Origin: Afipia massiliensis
GTDB lineage: Bacteria > Pseudomonadota > Alphaproteobacteria > Rhizobiales > Xanthobacteraceae
DNA: 64,000 bases
Direction: 5' to 3'
NCBI RefSeq assembly: GCF_014203115.1
Contig: NZ_JACHIJ010000001.1
Span: 434,001 to 498,000 of the forward strand
The position numbers and the translations under genes were made by a program. This document shows, piece after piece, positions 44,907-55,959 of this stretch (the first letter of the stretch is position 1; each line of letters opens with the position of its first letter). The notes under the pieces are model-generated. The model saw nothing but the letters and a program-made list of their open reading frames with translations, was not told where the DNA came from and made no database searches.

Positions 44907-47900
44907 CTACCAGGTATCGATACACGGACGCTTGCGATGCTCCCGCGGCGCCGGCTTGGGCACCGAGCGAAGTCCGGCCATGATCCAGCTTCGCGTTTCC
45001 GCCGGATCAATCACATTGTCGATCTCGAACACCGACGCGATCGAGGTGGCCTTGCCGTTGGCATACAGCTCGGCGACCTTGGCTTTGTAGTAGGCCTCCC
45101 GCTCCGCCAGATCGGCAATCGCTTCCATCTCCTTGCGGAAGCCGAGCCGGACATACCCTTCCAGTCCCATCCCGCCGAATTCGCCGGTCGGCCAGGCCGC
45201 GGTGAAGAACGACGCATGGAATCCGCCGCCGATCATCGACTGCGCGCCGAGGCCGTAACCCTTGCGGAGCACGATACCGAACAGCGGCACCGTGATGCTT
45301 GCCCCGGTCACGAACATCCGCGCAACGTGACGCACGATCGCGGTCTTCTCCGCCTCCGGCCCCACCATGAATCCCGGCGTGTCGCACAACGACACGATCG
45401 GAATGTCATAGGCGTCGCAAAGCTGCAGGAAGCGCGCGGCCTTGTCGCCCGCGTCGGCGTCGATAGCGCCGCCCAGATGCTTCGGATTGTTCGCGATCAG
45501 GCCGAACGGCTTGCCCTCGACGCGAATGAACGCCGTGATCATGCCGACGCCGAAATCACGCCGGATCTCGAGAACGGATCCCTCGTCGGCGATCAGATCG
45601 ATCACCGAGCGGATGTCGTAAACCCGCAGCCGGTTCTCGGGGATCGCGCGGCGCAGCAGGCGCTGGTCCGGCGCTTTCCAGTCAGCCAGCGCGCCCTGGA
45701 AGTATGACAGATACTTCTGCGCGGCGGCGGTCGCCTCTTCCTCGTCCTTGACCAGAATATCGACAACGCCATTTGGCGACTGGAAGGAGACCGGCCCGAC
45801 TTCAGCGGGATGATAGACGCCAAGACCACCGCCTTCGATCATCGCCGGGCCACCCATGCCGATCGACGCATTCTCGGTAGCAATGATGACGTCGCAGCAG
45901 CCGAGCATCGCGGCGTTGCCAGCGAAGCAGTAGCCCGAGACCACGCCAACCACCGGCACGTGTCCGGACAATCGCGCAAACTGCACGAAGGACGGGCCGT
46001 CGAGGCCGGTCATGCCCAACCGGTCGGTGTCGCCAGGCCGTCCGCCGCCACCCTCTGCGTAGAACACCAACGGCATGCGCCACTGTTCGGCGAGCGTCAG
46101 CATCCGGTCGATCTTCTTGTGATTCATGTGGCCTTGGGTGCCGGCCAGCACGGTGTAATCGTAAGAGATCACCATGCAGCGGGCATCCTGCTCGCCGAGC
46201 TTGGCGGCATTGACCGTCGCGACACCGGCGACAAGACCGTCCGCCGGCGTGTTCTTGATGAGATCATCGACCGCTCGCCGCCGGCGCTGGCCGGCAATGG
46301 CCAGCGAGCCGTACTCCATGAACGATCCCTCGTCGACGAGTTGCGCGATATTCTCCCGCGCGGTCCTCTGATTGGTCTTGCGACGGCGTTCAACCGACTG
46401 CGGCCGGTTTTCGTCCAGCGTATTGCCCTGACGCGCGATCATCTCGGCGAGATCTGGGCGAATGTAGTCGAGGTCGATCTCCGCTTCCTCCGCCGCCACC
46501 CGCTCGTCCATCTCGACCGGCTCGATGTAAAGAATGGGCTCGCCCTGCATCAGCGTGGTGCCGTCGGTCACCGCGATCCGGGTGACCTTGCCGCCCTGCT
46601 GCGCGGTGACCAGATGCTCCATCTTCATCGATTCAATAATCGCAAGCTGTTGTCCCGGATGAACCACATCGCCCTCAGCCACCGGAATCGCGACCACCGT
46701 TCCCTGCAACGGCGCGGACACTGCCACAGAGCCCGCAGGCGCAACGCCTGCATCATTCTTCTTCGTTGCCACCGTGGGGTCCGCGCCAGCGCCTGTAGGT
46801 GCGAAGAACAGCGGCGGCGCGGTTTCCCGTGCCGCGCCAACCAGCGCAGCCACGTTGGTATCTATGAAATTCGTGCTGATCTTGTTGGCGATGAAATCTG
46901 GGTTCGCCAGCAGCGCCTGCATGAAGGGAACGTTCGTGGCGACCCCGTCGATGCGAAATTCGCGCAATGTGCGTGCCGCCTTGGTCACAACGTCTGGCCA
47001 GCGCGCGGACGGCGCGTGGACAATCACCTTGGCCAGCAGCGAGTCGAAGGCCGCGCTGGTCTTGTAGCCAGCGTAACCGAACGTATCGACGCGTACCCCG
47101 GGCCCGGACGGCGGCTCGAACACCGCCAGCACGCCGCCGGTCGGCTTCGTCGCCCCGCTCTCGTCCATCACTTCCATGTTGATACGCAGTTGCATCGCGT
47201 AGCCGCGCGGCGCGGGAACAGCGGATTGCGCCAGTCCGAGCGACCCCAGCGTCGCACCATCCGCGACCGCGAGCTGCGACTTCACCAGATCTACGCCCAG
47301 CACCTCTTCCGTAACAGTGTGCTCGACCTGCAGACGCGGATTTGCCTCGATGAAGGCAAAGGCGCCATCGCCCTCGCCGGCTTCGCCATCCACCAGAAAT
47401 TCGAAGGTACCGAGGCTGTCATAGTTTGCAGCCGCTGCCAGCTGCCTCGCGGCCTCAAGGATACGCGCGCGAAGGCCATCGCTCAGGGATGGACTCGGTG
47501 CGACCTCGACCAGCTTCTGGTTACGGCGCTGGATCGTGCACTCGCGTTCCCACAGGTGGCTGATCGCGCCGTGCCGGTCGCCGATGATCTGCACCTCGAT
47601 ATGCCGGGCCTTGCGGATCAGCCGCTCGACATAGACACCATCGCTTCCGAACGCCGCCTTCGCCTCGGACTGGCAGCGCGCATAGGCTTCCGCCAGATCG
47701 GATGCATTCTCGACGGCACGCATGCCACGGCCACCGCCACCGGCCATCGCCTTGACCATGACCGCGCCGCCCTTGCCGAGCGACGCAAAGAAGGCCTTCG
47801 CTTCGTCCAGTGTCGTCGGGCCGACCGTGCCTTCGATCACGGGAACGTTGCAGCGCTTCGCCAGCGCCTTCGCCGCGACCTTGTCTCCGAACAGTTCAAG

Positions 47901-48227
47901 CGCCACTGGCGATGGGCCGACGAAGACGATCCCCTCTTCCGCGCAGCGCCGCGCCAGCACAGCGTTCTCGCTGAGAAATCCGTAACCCGGATGCAGCGCG
48001 TCGCATCCGGTGGATTTTGCCGCCGAGATGACACCTTCAATATCGAGATAGGCGCGCGCGCCACGTCCGGGAATTTCGCAGGCCTTGTCCGCGGCGCGGA
48101 CGTGAAGCGACAATGCGTCGTCAGCCGGATAGATCGCAACCGTGGCGAGCCCGGCGTCTGCGGCGGCACGCGCGATACGAATGGCGATCTCGCCGCGGTT
48201 GGCGATCAGCAGCTTGCGAAAGGACAT
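44907..48227 (-). CDS. Single-chain acyl-CoA carboxylase (biotin carboxylase-BCCP-carboxyltransferase)
   Basis: A 1106-residue biotin-dependent carboxylase with all three activities in one chain. Biotin carboxylase about 1-450: LLIANRGEIAIRI, ATP-grasp loop AGGGGRGMR near 168 and the catalytic EANPRLQVEHTVTEE near 295. Biotin carrier about 495-575 with the biotinylated lysine K535 in IESMKMEHLV. Carboxyltransferase about 620-1095: GGQRRRRAVDDL, the acyl-CoA region GYCFAGNAAMLGCCDVIIA and in the C half GFMVGPEAEKTAIVRHVARM. This is the layout of the LCC-type multi-domain carboxylases described from Mycobacterium and Rhodopseudomonas. The substrate (short or long acyl-CoA) is unknown. It begins after GGAGAGTGTT and is followed on the other side by a CoA ligase, so they probably act in sequence. 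Confidence 0.92.
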   Translation of the reverse strand: MSFRKLLIANRGEIAIRIARAAADAGLATVAIYPADDALSLHVRAADKACEIPGRGARAYLDIEGVISAAKSTGCDALHPGYGFLSENAVLARRCAEEGIVFVGPSPVALELFGDKVAAKALAKRCNVPVIEGTVGPTTLDEAKAFFASLGKGGAVMVKAMAGGGGRGMRAVENASDLAEAYARCQSEAKAAFGSDGVYVERLIRKARHIEVQIIGDRHGAISHLWERECTIQRRNQKLVEVAPSPSLSDGLRARILEAARQLAAAANYDSLGTFEFLVDGEAGEGDGAFAFIEANPRLQVEHTVTEEVLGVDLVKSQLAVADGATLGSLGLAQSAVPAPRGYAMQLRINMEVMDESGATKPTGGVLAVFEPPSGPGVRVDTFGYAGYKTSAAFDSLLAKVIVHAPSARWPDVVTKAARTLREFRIDGVATNVPFMQALLANPDFIANKISTNFIDTNVAALVGAARETAPPLFFAPTGAGADPTVATKKNDAGVAPAGSVAVSAPLQGTVVAIPVAEGDVVHPGQQLAIIESMKMEHLVTAQQGGKVTRIAVTDGTTLMQGEPILYIEPVEMDERVAAEEAEIDLDYIRPDLAEMIARQGNTLDENRPQSVERRRKTNQRTARENIAQLVDEGSFMEYGSLAIAGQRRRRAVDDLIKNTPADGLVAGVATVNAAKLGEQDARCMVISYDYTVLAGTQGHMNHKKIDRMLTLAEQWRMPLVFYAEGGGGRPGDTDRLGMTGLDGPSFVQFARLSGHVPVVGVVSGYCFAGNAAMLGCCDVIIATENASIGMGGPAMIEGGGLGVYHPAEVGPVSFQSPNGVVDILVKDEEEATAAAQKYLSYFQGALADWKAPDQRLLRRAIPENRLRVYDIRSVIDLIADEGSVLEIRRDFGVGMITAFIRVEGKPFGLIANNPKHLGGAIDADAGDKAARFLQLCDAYDIPIVSLCDTPGFMVGPEAEKTAIVRHVARMFVTGASITVPLFGIVLRKGYGLGAQSMIGGGFHASFFTAAWPTGEFGGMGLEGYVRLGFRKEMEAIADLAEREAYYKAKVAELYANGKATSIASVFEIDNVIDPAETRSWIMAGLRSVPKPAPREHRKRPCIDTW

Positions 48228-48306
48228 AACACTCTCCGTCAGGGAACAACGTCAGTCCGGCGCGGCCACTGTGACACCGCACCGAACAAAAATTTCAGCA
48301 ATCAGC

Positions 48307-50025
48307 TCAGGCGGCAGGCGCGGATGCGTCCAGTTCCTGCTTCTTGACCTTGCCGGTCGCGGTCATCGGCAGCGCCTGGATGATCCTCACTTCCGGCACC
48401 TTGTAGGTGGCCATCCGCTCGGCGCACCACGCGCGAATGTCTTCCGGCTTGGTCGTTCCGATCGCCTCGGGCTTGAGCTGGATGAACGCCACCGGCACCT
48501 GCCCCTTATCGGGATCTTCGCGGCCGACGACCCCCGATCCCAGCACAGCCGGATGCTGGCCGAGCAGCGCCTCGATCTCCGGCGGAAACACGCTCATGCC
48601 CTTGACCTTCAGCATCTCCTTGCGACGGCCAAGGAAGTGAATGAAGCCATCGGTATCGATGCACCCAATGTCGCCAGTGCGCAACCAGCCGTCGACGAGA
48701 GATTCAGCAGTCGCTTCCGGCTTGTTCCAGTAGCTTTTCAGAAGCGACGGTGTGCGAACGCGGATTTCACCCTCGCTTCCGAGCGGAACAAGTTCGCCGG
48801 TCTGGAAGTCCGTGATCTTGAACTCTGCACCCGGAACCGGAAGTCCGACGAAAATCGGCTGCGAAATCAGATCGAAATCGCCGTCCTGGAAACCCGCGGT
48901 GAAGGTGTTGGACGTATGGGTTTCGGTCATTCCATACGACGCCTCGGTCAGGATCGTGCCAGTGAGATCCTTCCAACGCTTGCGGTAATCCGGATTGAGC
49001 TTCTTGACGAAGGAAACCACGCGCACCTGTGTCAGTGACGACAGGTTAAACTCCTTGAAGCGCGGGTGATCCATCAACTCGACAGCGCCATCGACCGGCA
49101 TCGCCGTGATGTTCACCTTGTACTTGTCGATGGCCGCGAGCGTGCTGACCGCGTCCCAGCGCGCCAGCAACACCAGCGTCGCGCCGGTGAATAGCGGGAA
49201 GATCAGGCCGAAATTTTCGCCCGCGATCCAGAACTCCGGGAAGAAGGACAGGAAGATGCTGTCTTCGTTCGACGTAACCGAAATGCCCTGATTGGCTGCC
49301 GCCGTATAGACCATATCGCGCTGCGTATGGACGCAGCCTTTCGGCATGCCCGTGGTGCCGCCGGTGTAGTTGAGCGCCGCGACATCATCAAGACCGGCGG
49401 GCGGCAGCGGCGTCGGCGCGGGTATCGCCGCGAGCGCCGGCAACAGGTCGGTCGCGCCCTGAACTGCAAGGCGCGGCCCCGTGATCGAATCCGGAACCGG
49501 AATCGAGGGCTTTGCGGGAAGCACATCGGCGAAGCTGGTGACGATGACCTCGCGCAGCTTGGTCTCGCCGCGCACTTGATCCACCGTCGCCGCAAGCTGG
49601 TCGAGCGCGACGATCACTTCGGCATCAGTATCATTCAGTTCATAGGCAAGTTCGAACGCACGCGACAGCGGGCTCACCGGCACATGAATCGCACCGAGTT
49701 TGAGGATGCCGAAGAACACGATGTGAAACTGCGGACAGTTCGGCAGGAACACCGCAACGCGATCGCCTTTGCGCACGCCCTTGGCCTGCAGCAACGCAGC
49801 GAAACGATCGCTCTGCTGATCCAGTTCAGCGTAAGTCGTCACATGACCGTAGAAAATCACCGCAGGCCGTTGCGGCCGGTCCTTCGCCCAGGCGCGCAGA
49901 TACTCGGTCAGAGCCACCTCGCCGTGAGGGTAATGCGGCTTCCGAGCGATGCCCTTCGGCCACGCCTTGTCCCACAAGGCGTGCAACTGCTCGAGGTATT
50001 CCTTTTCGTTGAGGCCTGCGGCCAT
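48307..50025 (-). CDS. Acyl-CoA synthetase (AMP-forming)
   Basis: ANL-superfamily ligase of 572 residues that activates a carboxylic acid to its CoA thioester with ATP. P-loop-like motif YTGGTTGMPKG near 216, the A5-type motif ASYGMTETHTSN near 355, the A7 motif GWLRTGDIGCIDTDGFIHFLGRRKEMLK near 455-485 and the C-terminal catalytic lysine in TATGKVKKQEL near 562. A strong GGAAGACGGGA precedes the start. It is transcribed between the Dpp-type importer and the carboxylase, suggesting the order import, CoA activation, carboxylation. The substrate chain length cannot be read from sequence. Confidence 0.9.
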   Translation of the reverse strand: MAAGLNEKEYLEQLHALWDKAWPKGIARKPHYPHGEVALTEYLRAWAKDRPQRPAVIFYGHVTTYAELDQQSDRFAALLQAKGVRKGDRVAVFLPNCPQFHIVFFGILKLGAIHVPVSPLSRAFELAYELNDTDAEVIVALDQLAATVDQVRGETKLREVIVTSFADVLPAKPSIPVPDSITGPRLAVQGATDLLPALAAIPAPTPLPPAGLDDVAALNYTGGTTGMPKGCVHTQRDMVYTAAANQGISVTSNEDSIFLSFFPEFWIAGENFGLIFPLFTGATLVLLARWDAVSTLAAIDKYKVNITAMPVDGAVELMDHPRFKEFNLSSLTQVRVVSFVKKLNPDYRKRWKDLTGTILTEASYGMTETHTSNTFTAGFQDGDFDLISQPIFVGLPVPGAEFKITDFQTGELVPLGSEGEIRVRTPSLLKSYWNKPEATAESLVDGWLRTGDIGCIDTDGFIHFLGRRKEMLKVKGMSVFPPEIEALLGQHPAVLGSGVVGREDPDKGQVPVAFIQLKPEAIGTTKPEDIRAWCAERMATYKVPEVRIIQALPMTATGKVKKQELDASAPAA

Positions 50026-50059
50026 TCCCGTCTTCCTTCTTATTTTCAGAAATCAAATA

Positions 50060-50935
50060 TCAGCGGCGCTTCATGGTCGGATCGAGCGCAACACGCATCG
50101 ACTCGCCCAGTGTGTTGAAAGCAAGCGCCGTGAACAGAATCGCGAGTCCCGGCGGGTACATCTGCTCGGGCGCGATCTCCATGTTCTGGTAAGCGCGCGC
50201 AAGCATCGCACCCCAGCTCGGGTCCGGCGGCTGAATGCCGAGACCGAGGAAGCTGAGACTCGCTTCCGCGAGCAACGCAGCGGCCAGCAGCAGCGTCACC
50301 TGTACGATCACCGGCTGGATCGCATTCGGCAGAACGTGGCGCCACAGAATGCGGCCGGTGGACACGCCGAAGCATCGCGCCGCATCGACATAAAGCTCGT
50401 TGCGCACTACCAGCGTCCGCGCGCGCACCAGCCGCGCCAGCTGCGGCGCGAAGACGATGCCGACCGAAATCATGCCGTTGGTCAGGCCGATACCGAGCGC
50501 GCCCGTGACCGCGATTGCCAGCACGATGGCGGGAAACGACAGGAAGCTGTCGACGACACGGCTGATCGCCTCGTCAACCCAGCCGCCGAGATAACCAGCC
50601 AGCACGCCCACCGGCACGCCGATCGCCACCGCGATGGCGACCGCCAGGAAGCTCGCATAGAGCGACGCCATGCCGCCGTAGATCAGCCGGCTCAGCGTAT
50701 CGCGCCCGAGATCGTCGGCGCCGAGCCAATGCTTCGCCGTCATCGGCGACAGCGCTGCATCGAGATCCTGCATCGTCGGTGAATAAGGAGATATCCACGG
50801 CCCCAGAGTCGAAATCACAATGAGGGCGAAGAGGAATGAAAGGCTCAACGCGCCGCGCAGATCGGACCGGAACCAGCGACCGAAACCAGCGAACCAGCTC
50901 GGCTTGCGTTCTGACATAACGACTGTGTCCGCCAT
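50060..50935 (-). CDS. Dpp/Opp-type ABC transporter permease (DppC)
   Basis: A 291-residue inner-membrane permease of the peptide/nickel/opine family. An N-terminal cytoplasmic segment leads into GALSLSFLFALIVISTLGPW; the OppC-type second domain starts HWLGADDLGRDTLSRLIYGG near residue 70, and the coupling helix VRARTLVVRNELYVDAARCFGVSTGRILWRHVLPNAI lies near 175. C-terminal end LGESMRVALDPTMKRR. It starts one base after the DppB stop and works with DppB. Confidence 0.92.
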   Translation of the reverse strand: MADTVVMSERKPSWFAGFGRWFRSDLRGALSLSFLFALIVISTLGPWISPYSPTMQDLDAALSPMTAKHWLGADDLGRDTLSRLIYGGMASLYASFLAVAIAVAIGVPVGVLAGYLGGWVDEAISRVVDSFLSFPAIVLAIAVTGALGIGLTNGMISVGIVFAPQLARLVRARTLVVRNELYVDAARCFGVSTGRILWRHVLPNAIQPVIVQVTLLLAAALLAEASLSFLGLGIQPPDPSWGAMLARAYQNMEIAPEQMYPPGLAILFTALAFNTLGESMRVALDPTMKRR

Positions 50936-50936
50936 C

Positions 50937-51890
50937 TCAGGAAATCCTCGGATCGAGAACGCTGTAGAGAATGTCGGTCAACAGGTTGAGACCGACCACA
51001 ATCAGCACCATCGCGAAGACGACCCCCTGCACCACCGGAAAGTCCCGGTTCATCGCGGCGTTGACGATCAGGCTGCCCATGCCCGGAATGGCGAACACGG
51101 CTTCCACGACGACCGTCGCCGCCAGCATGCGATTGGCGAGCAGGCTCACCACGGTCAGAAGATTGACGCTGACGTTCTTCAGTCCATGCCGCCACAGGAT
51201 CGAGGACGGCGGCAGGCCCTTGGCGTGCAGCGTGCGCACCTGCTGCGATGACAGGATTTCGACAAGCGACGACCGCAACTGCCGTGCGACCTCGGCTATA
51301 CCGCCCGACGCCAGCGCTATCGCGGGCAGAAGCGCGTGACGTAAAGCGCCCCATGGATCCTGCGCGAAGGCCACTGCCCCGGTGGCCGGCAGCCAGTTCA
51401 TCTCAAGTGCGAAAAAGGCCACCAGCAACATGCCGAGCCAGAAATTGGGCACGGCCACACCTAGGGAAGCAACGGCCATGACGAAGCTGTCGATCCACGA
51501 GCCCGGTCTGCTTGCCGCTGCGATCCCGAGCGGGATACCCACGAGCAGCGCCAGCATCAGTGCCATGGCGACGATCAACAACGTGTGTGGCAGGCACCGC
51601 TTGATCGAGGTGAGAACAGCCTCGCTCGACACCAGCGAATTCGAAAGATCACCATGCGCGGCTTTCCAGAGCCACGTCCCGTATTGAACGAAGAACGGCC
51701 GGTCGAGGCCGTAGATTTCACGAATTTCCGCGATCCGCTGCTCCGACGCATTGTCCCCCGCCAGCGTCACGGCGACATCGCCCGGCACAAGCTTGAGCAA
51801 ACCAAAGACGATGAAGGTCGACAACACGATCACTGGCAACGTCTGAAGCAGACGGCGGCCGATGATGCTGAGCTTGGCGGCGGTAATCAT
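50937..51890 (-). CDS. Dpp/Opp-type ABC transporter permease (DppB)
   Basis: A 317-residue inner-membrane permease. N-terminal motif LLQTLPVIVLSTFIVFGLLKLVPGDVA followed by an extended periplasmic loop (GLDRPFFVQYGTWLWKAAHGDLSNSL), then five further helices with the coupling motif SSLVEILSSQQVRTLHAKGLPPSSILWRHGLKNV near 210. The sequence ends LLTDILYSVLDPRIS. All as in DppB. Confidence 0.92.
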   Translation of the reverse strand: MITAAKLSIIGRRLLQTLPVIVLSTFIVFGLLKLVPGDVAVTLAGDNASEQRIAEIREIYGLDRPFFVQYGTWLWKAAHGDLSNSLVSSEAVLTSIKRCLPHTLLIVAMALMLALLVGIPLGIAAASRPGSWIDSFVMAVASLGVAVPNFWLGMLLVAFFALEMNWLPATGAVAFAQDPWGALRHALLPAIALASGGIAEVARQLRSSLVEILSSQQVRTLHAKGLPPSSILWRHGLKNVSVNLLTVVSLLANRMLAATVVVEAVFAIPGMGSLIVNAAMNRDFPVVQGVVFAMVLIVVGLNLLTDILYSVLDPRIS

Positions 51891-51958
51891 GACGAAACCA
51901 GACCTTCGATGACCGAATGACCGGCGCCGCGCTCATCGCAGCGGCGCCGGTATGGGTG

Positions 51959-53512
51959 TTATCCCAGCGAGATGTTTTCGAACTTCGGCTTGCCGAGCAG
52001 GTTTGGCTTGAAGCCCTTCACCTTCTCGGACAGCGCGTCGATCTCGAACTGGAACGCGAGCGGAGCGGACAGCGCGTTTTCCATCGTGAAGCGCTGGATT
52101 TTCGCGAACACGGCAGCGCGCTTGGTCAGGTCTTCGCTTTCGCGGCTTTCCTGAATCATCGCCGACAGTTCGGGAGCCGCGAGACGACCGGCGTTGTAGT
52201 AAGCGCCCTTATCGAAACCGAGCGCATAGGTCATGCTCGGGTCCGGCCGCCCGGTCCATGCGGACACCAGCAGATCGAACTTCTTCTCGGTGGCGAAGAA
52301 CTGCGAACTGATTTCCGCGATCGTGCCCCGCGAGAACTTGAGCCGGATTCCGGCCTTGCCGAGCTGATCCTGAATCACCTCGCCGCGGCGAACCGAGTCC
52401 TGATCCATGTAGCCGCCGATGGTCAGTTCAAGACCATCCTTGAAGCCCGCCTCCGCCAACAGCTTGCGCGCCTTGTCGGGATCATGCGGATAGAGATTGG
52501 CGATGGACTTGTCATAGGCCCAGTGCGTGCTGGGCAATGTCATTCTTGCCGGCTCGCCGAGGCCGTTCATCGTCGCTTTGACGAAGGCGTCGCGGTCCAG
52601 CGCGAAGTTGATCGCCTGCCGGACCTTGACGTTGTCGAGCGGCGCGCGGGCGTGATTGAAGTAGATCTGAATGCAGTACAACGTCGGCGACGTCACGGTC
52701 GTGAGGTTCTTCGCGCGATCGATCACCGGCTTCAGCCGCGCGGGCAGTGCGAACGACATATCGTTCTGGCCGGCAACCACCGAGCGCAGCGCAGTCGCAA
52801 GTTCCGGAATGATGTTGAACTCGATACCGTCGAGATACGGCCGTCCCGGACGCCAGTAGCTTTCGTTGCGGGTCACGACGATGATTTCGTTGTCAGCCCA
52901 CCGCACGAATTTCCACGGTCCGGCGCCCACCGGCTTGCGGTCGGTGTCGTTGCCGAGCGCCTTGATGTTGGTCGGAGATACCATCATGCCTGCGCGGTCG
53001 GAGAAGATCGCCGGCAGCGCGCTGTCCGCGTTCTTGAGCTTCAGCGTGACCTGCAGCGGGCCAGTCACTTCGACCGATTCAACGCTGGTGAGATCTGCCT
53101 TCACGTTCGAGCGCTGGTCCTGACGGCCGCGATCGATGTTGAACTTGACCGCTTCGGCATCGAGCGGCGTACCGTCGTGAAACTTGATGCCGCTCTGAAT
53201 GTCGAACACCAGAGTCTTGGGGTCCGGGTAGCTCCACTTGGCGAGACCCGGCTTTGGCTTCAGCGTCGGATAATCCCATTCGACCAGCGTGTCGTACATG
53301 GTCCAGAGAATGCTGTGATCGGAGCCTGCACCGCCCGTCGCCGGATCAAGCGAGGATGGGTTGGCCGGCGCGGCAATCTTCAGGATGCCGCCCTTCTTTT
53401 GCTCCTGGGCAAACGCCGGCAGCCCGAAGGTGCTTGCGGCAGCAGCGCCACCGATCAGCGCCAGCATCTCGCGGCGGTGCAACGCGCCCACCATGTGATC
53501 GAACTTCTTCAT
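51959..53512 (-). CDS. Dpp/Opp-type periplasmic substrate-binding protein
   Basis: A 517-residue type II extracytoplasmic receptor (family 5). A strong AAAAGGAGG precedes the start. The N terminus HRREMLALIGGAAAASTFGLPAFA has a twin-arginine-like motif. The body has the family 5 signature LYDTLVEWDYPTLKPKPGLAKWSYPDPKTLVFDIQSGIKFHDGTPLDAEAVKFNIDR in segments, and LRQAINFALDR-like VRQAINFALDRDAFV near 275. It captures the ligand for DppBCDF; given the linked CoA ligase and carboxylase, a carboxylic acid or its conjugate is as likely as a peptide (inference). Confidence 0.92.
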   Translation of the reverse strand: MKKFDHMVGALHRREMLALIGGAAAASTFGLPAFAQEQKKGGILKIAAPANPSSLDPATGGAGSDHSILWTMYDTLVEWDYPTLKPKPGLAKWSYPDPKTLVFDIQSGIKFHDGTPLDAEAVKFNIDRGRQDQRSNVKADLTSVESVEVTGPLQVTLKLKNADSALPAIFSDRAGMMVSPTNIKALGNDTDRKPVGAGPWKFVRWADNEIIVVTRNESYWRPGRPYLDGIEFNIIPELATALRSVVAGQNDMSFALPARLKPVIDRAKNLTTVTSPTLYCIQIYFNHARAPLDNVKVRQAINFALDRDAFVKATMNGLGEPARMTLPSTHWAYDKSIANLYPHDPDKARKLLAEAGFKDGLELTIGGYMDQDSVRRGEVIQDQLGKAGIRLKFSRGTIAEISSQFFATEKKFDLLVSAWTGRPDPSMTYALGFDKGAYYNAGRLAAPELSAMIQESRESEDLTKRAAVFAKIQRFTMENALSAPLAFQFEIDALSEKVKGFKPNLLGKPKFENISLG

Positions 53513-53530
53513 TTTTGTTTCCTCCTTTTG

Positions 53531-54552
53531 TTACTGCGCGCGAGGCGCATTTTGATTGTCTGGCGGCGGACCTTCCACCGTGGCGAAATGACAGGCGACC
53601 GAATGTCCGGGCTTTAGTTCGCGCCACGCAGGCACTTCGGCCGCGCAGCGCGGCTGAACCGAAGGACAGCGGGTGCGAAACCGGCAGCCCGACGGCGGAG
53701 CAACCGGGCTCGGGATTTCTCCCTGGAGAATGATCCGCTTATCAACCCGCATGCTGGACGGCAGCGGAACAGGCTCCGACGACAGAAGCGCCCGCGTATA
53801 CGGATGAAACGGCCGCTCGATTACGTCTTCCGTCTGGCCAAGCTCCATCAGCCTGCCGAGATAGGTCACGGCGACGCGATCGGAGACATGGGAGACAACC
53901 GAAATATCGTGGGTGATGAAAACGTAGGTCAGCCCGAATTCGCGCTGCAGGTCGCTGAAAAGATTGAGCACGTCGCCGCGGATCGAGACGTCGAGCGCGG
54001 CCACGACCTCGTCGCAGACGATGACCTTGGGGCGCAGGGTCAGAACCCGCGCGATGTTAACGCGCTGCTTCTGGCCGCCCGAAAGCTGATGCGGATACCG
54101 GCCAGCGGTTTCGGGCGAGAGCCCTACCCGCTCCAGTGCCGCGACTCCGCGCTTGCGGCGCGATGCGTCGTTGCCCTCTCGCATCACTTCCAGCGGCTCG
54201 ATCACGCTGTCGATGATCGTCATCCGCGGATTGAGCGCCGCATTGGGATCCTGGAAGATGATTTGATAATCGCGCCGGTGTTTTCTGAACTGGCTGGTGC
54301 TGAGCGATTCAGGATCGGTGCCGTTGTGCAGGATGTGTCCGTGCGTCGGTGCAATCAGCGACACGAGCGCCCGGCCCAGCGTGGTCTTGCCGGAGCCGGA
54401 TTCACCGATCACGCCGAAGGTTTCTCCGGCCCGGACTTCAAAGTCCATTCCGTCGATCGCCTTCACCGTATCGCGGCCATCGCGCGTCGGAAAAAGAATG
54501 CGCAGATCGCGCACCGCAAGAATGTCTTTGGTTGCGGAATTGGTCTCGGCCA

Positions 54553-54553
<1 letters not shown>
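53531..54553 (-). CDS. Dpp/Opp-type ABC transporter ATP-binding protein (DppF)
   Basis: A 340-residue ATPase from the ATG at 54553, which overlaps the DppD stop (TGATG). Walker A GESGSGKTTLG near residue 55, signature LSGGQKQRVNIARVL near 165, Walker B VIVCDEVVAALD near 185. The C-terminal cysteine motif CRFRTRCPSVQPRC near 305 binds an iron-sulfur cluster in DppF/OppF homologues. Note the Walker B DEVVAALD in place of DEPTSALD, seen in other members. Confidence 0.92.
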
Positions 54554-55590
<1,037 letters not shown>

Positions 55591-55959
55591 CGCGCGATCA
55601 GACGCAAAGCTGAAAAGAGCGGGACTTCAGAGCCGGTACGCACACCGCGCGGTCGTTACGGCAACCCTTTCCGGCCACCGGAGTCACAAATACCAAGGTC
55701 GCACGCGGTGCCGTCATCAGTTGCTCCATCCCTGTATTGCCCGGTCTTTCTGCCGGGTAACGATCGTCCGCCTTTTGAGCCCCAATCAGTTAAATCGAGA
55801 CCTGAACAAGCGTTTGTCCCGGTAAAAGCGAGAGGCTCGCCTGCCGGGGTGACGTCTCAGGCATGAAAGGTCATCATTTGTCGATTGTCAACAATTGACT
55901 TTCTACAGTAAATAGAACCACGGGGCTCGATCCACGGGCCCCAGATAGAGAGTCAGACC
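55591..55959. promoter_or_regulatory. 369-base divergent regulatory region, dpp operon / gntR
   Basis: No gene inside. It carries the palindromic operator at 55885-55894 and promoter-like hexamers on both strands close to it: TTGACT at 55895 on the plus strand, and on the minus strand TTGACA with a 17-base spacer to TTTCAT. The rest (55600-55860) shows nothing I can name. Confidence 0.55.
55885..55894. promoter_or_regulatory. Candidate FCD/GntR operator
   Basis: TTGTCAACAA fits the TNGT-N0-3-ACNA consensus for FadR-subfamily regulators. It extends to ATTGT-CA-ACAAT and overlaps a further GTCAA-CAA-TTGAC inverted repeat. It lies 65 bases before the GntR gene, between the two divergent transcripts. 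Confidence 0.6.

Noticed and set aside
45810-48347. An 845-codon open frame on the plus strand antisense to the carboxylase gene
   Set aside because: It mirrors the high-GC codon pattern of the real gene on the other strand, has no family motif and no start signal.
51917-53617. A 566-codon plus-strand open frame
   Set aside because: Antisense shadow of the dpp receptor gene; His/Arg/Gln-rich composition typical of such shadows.
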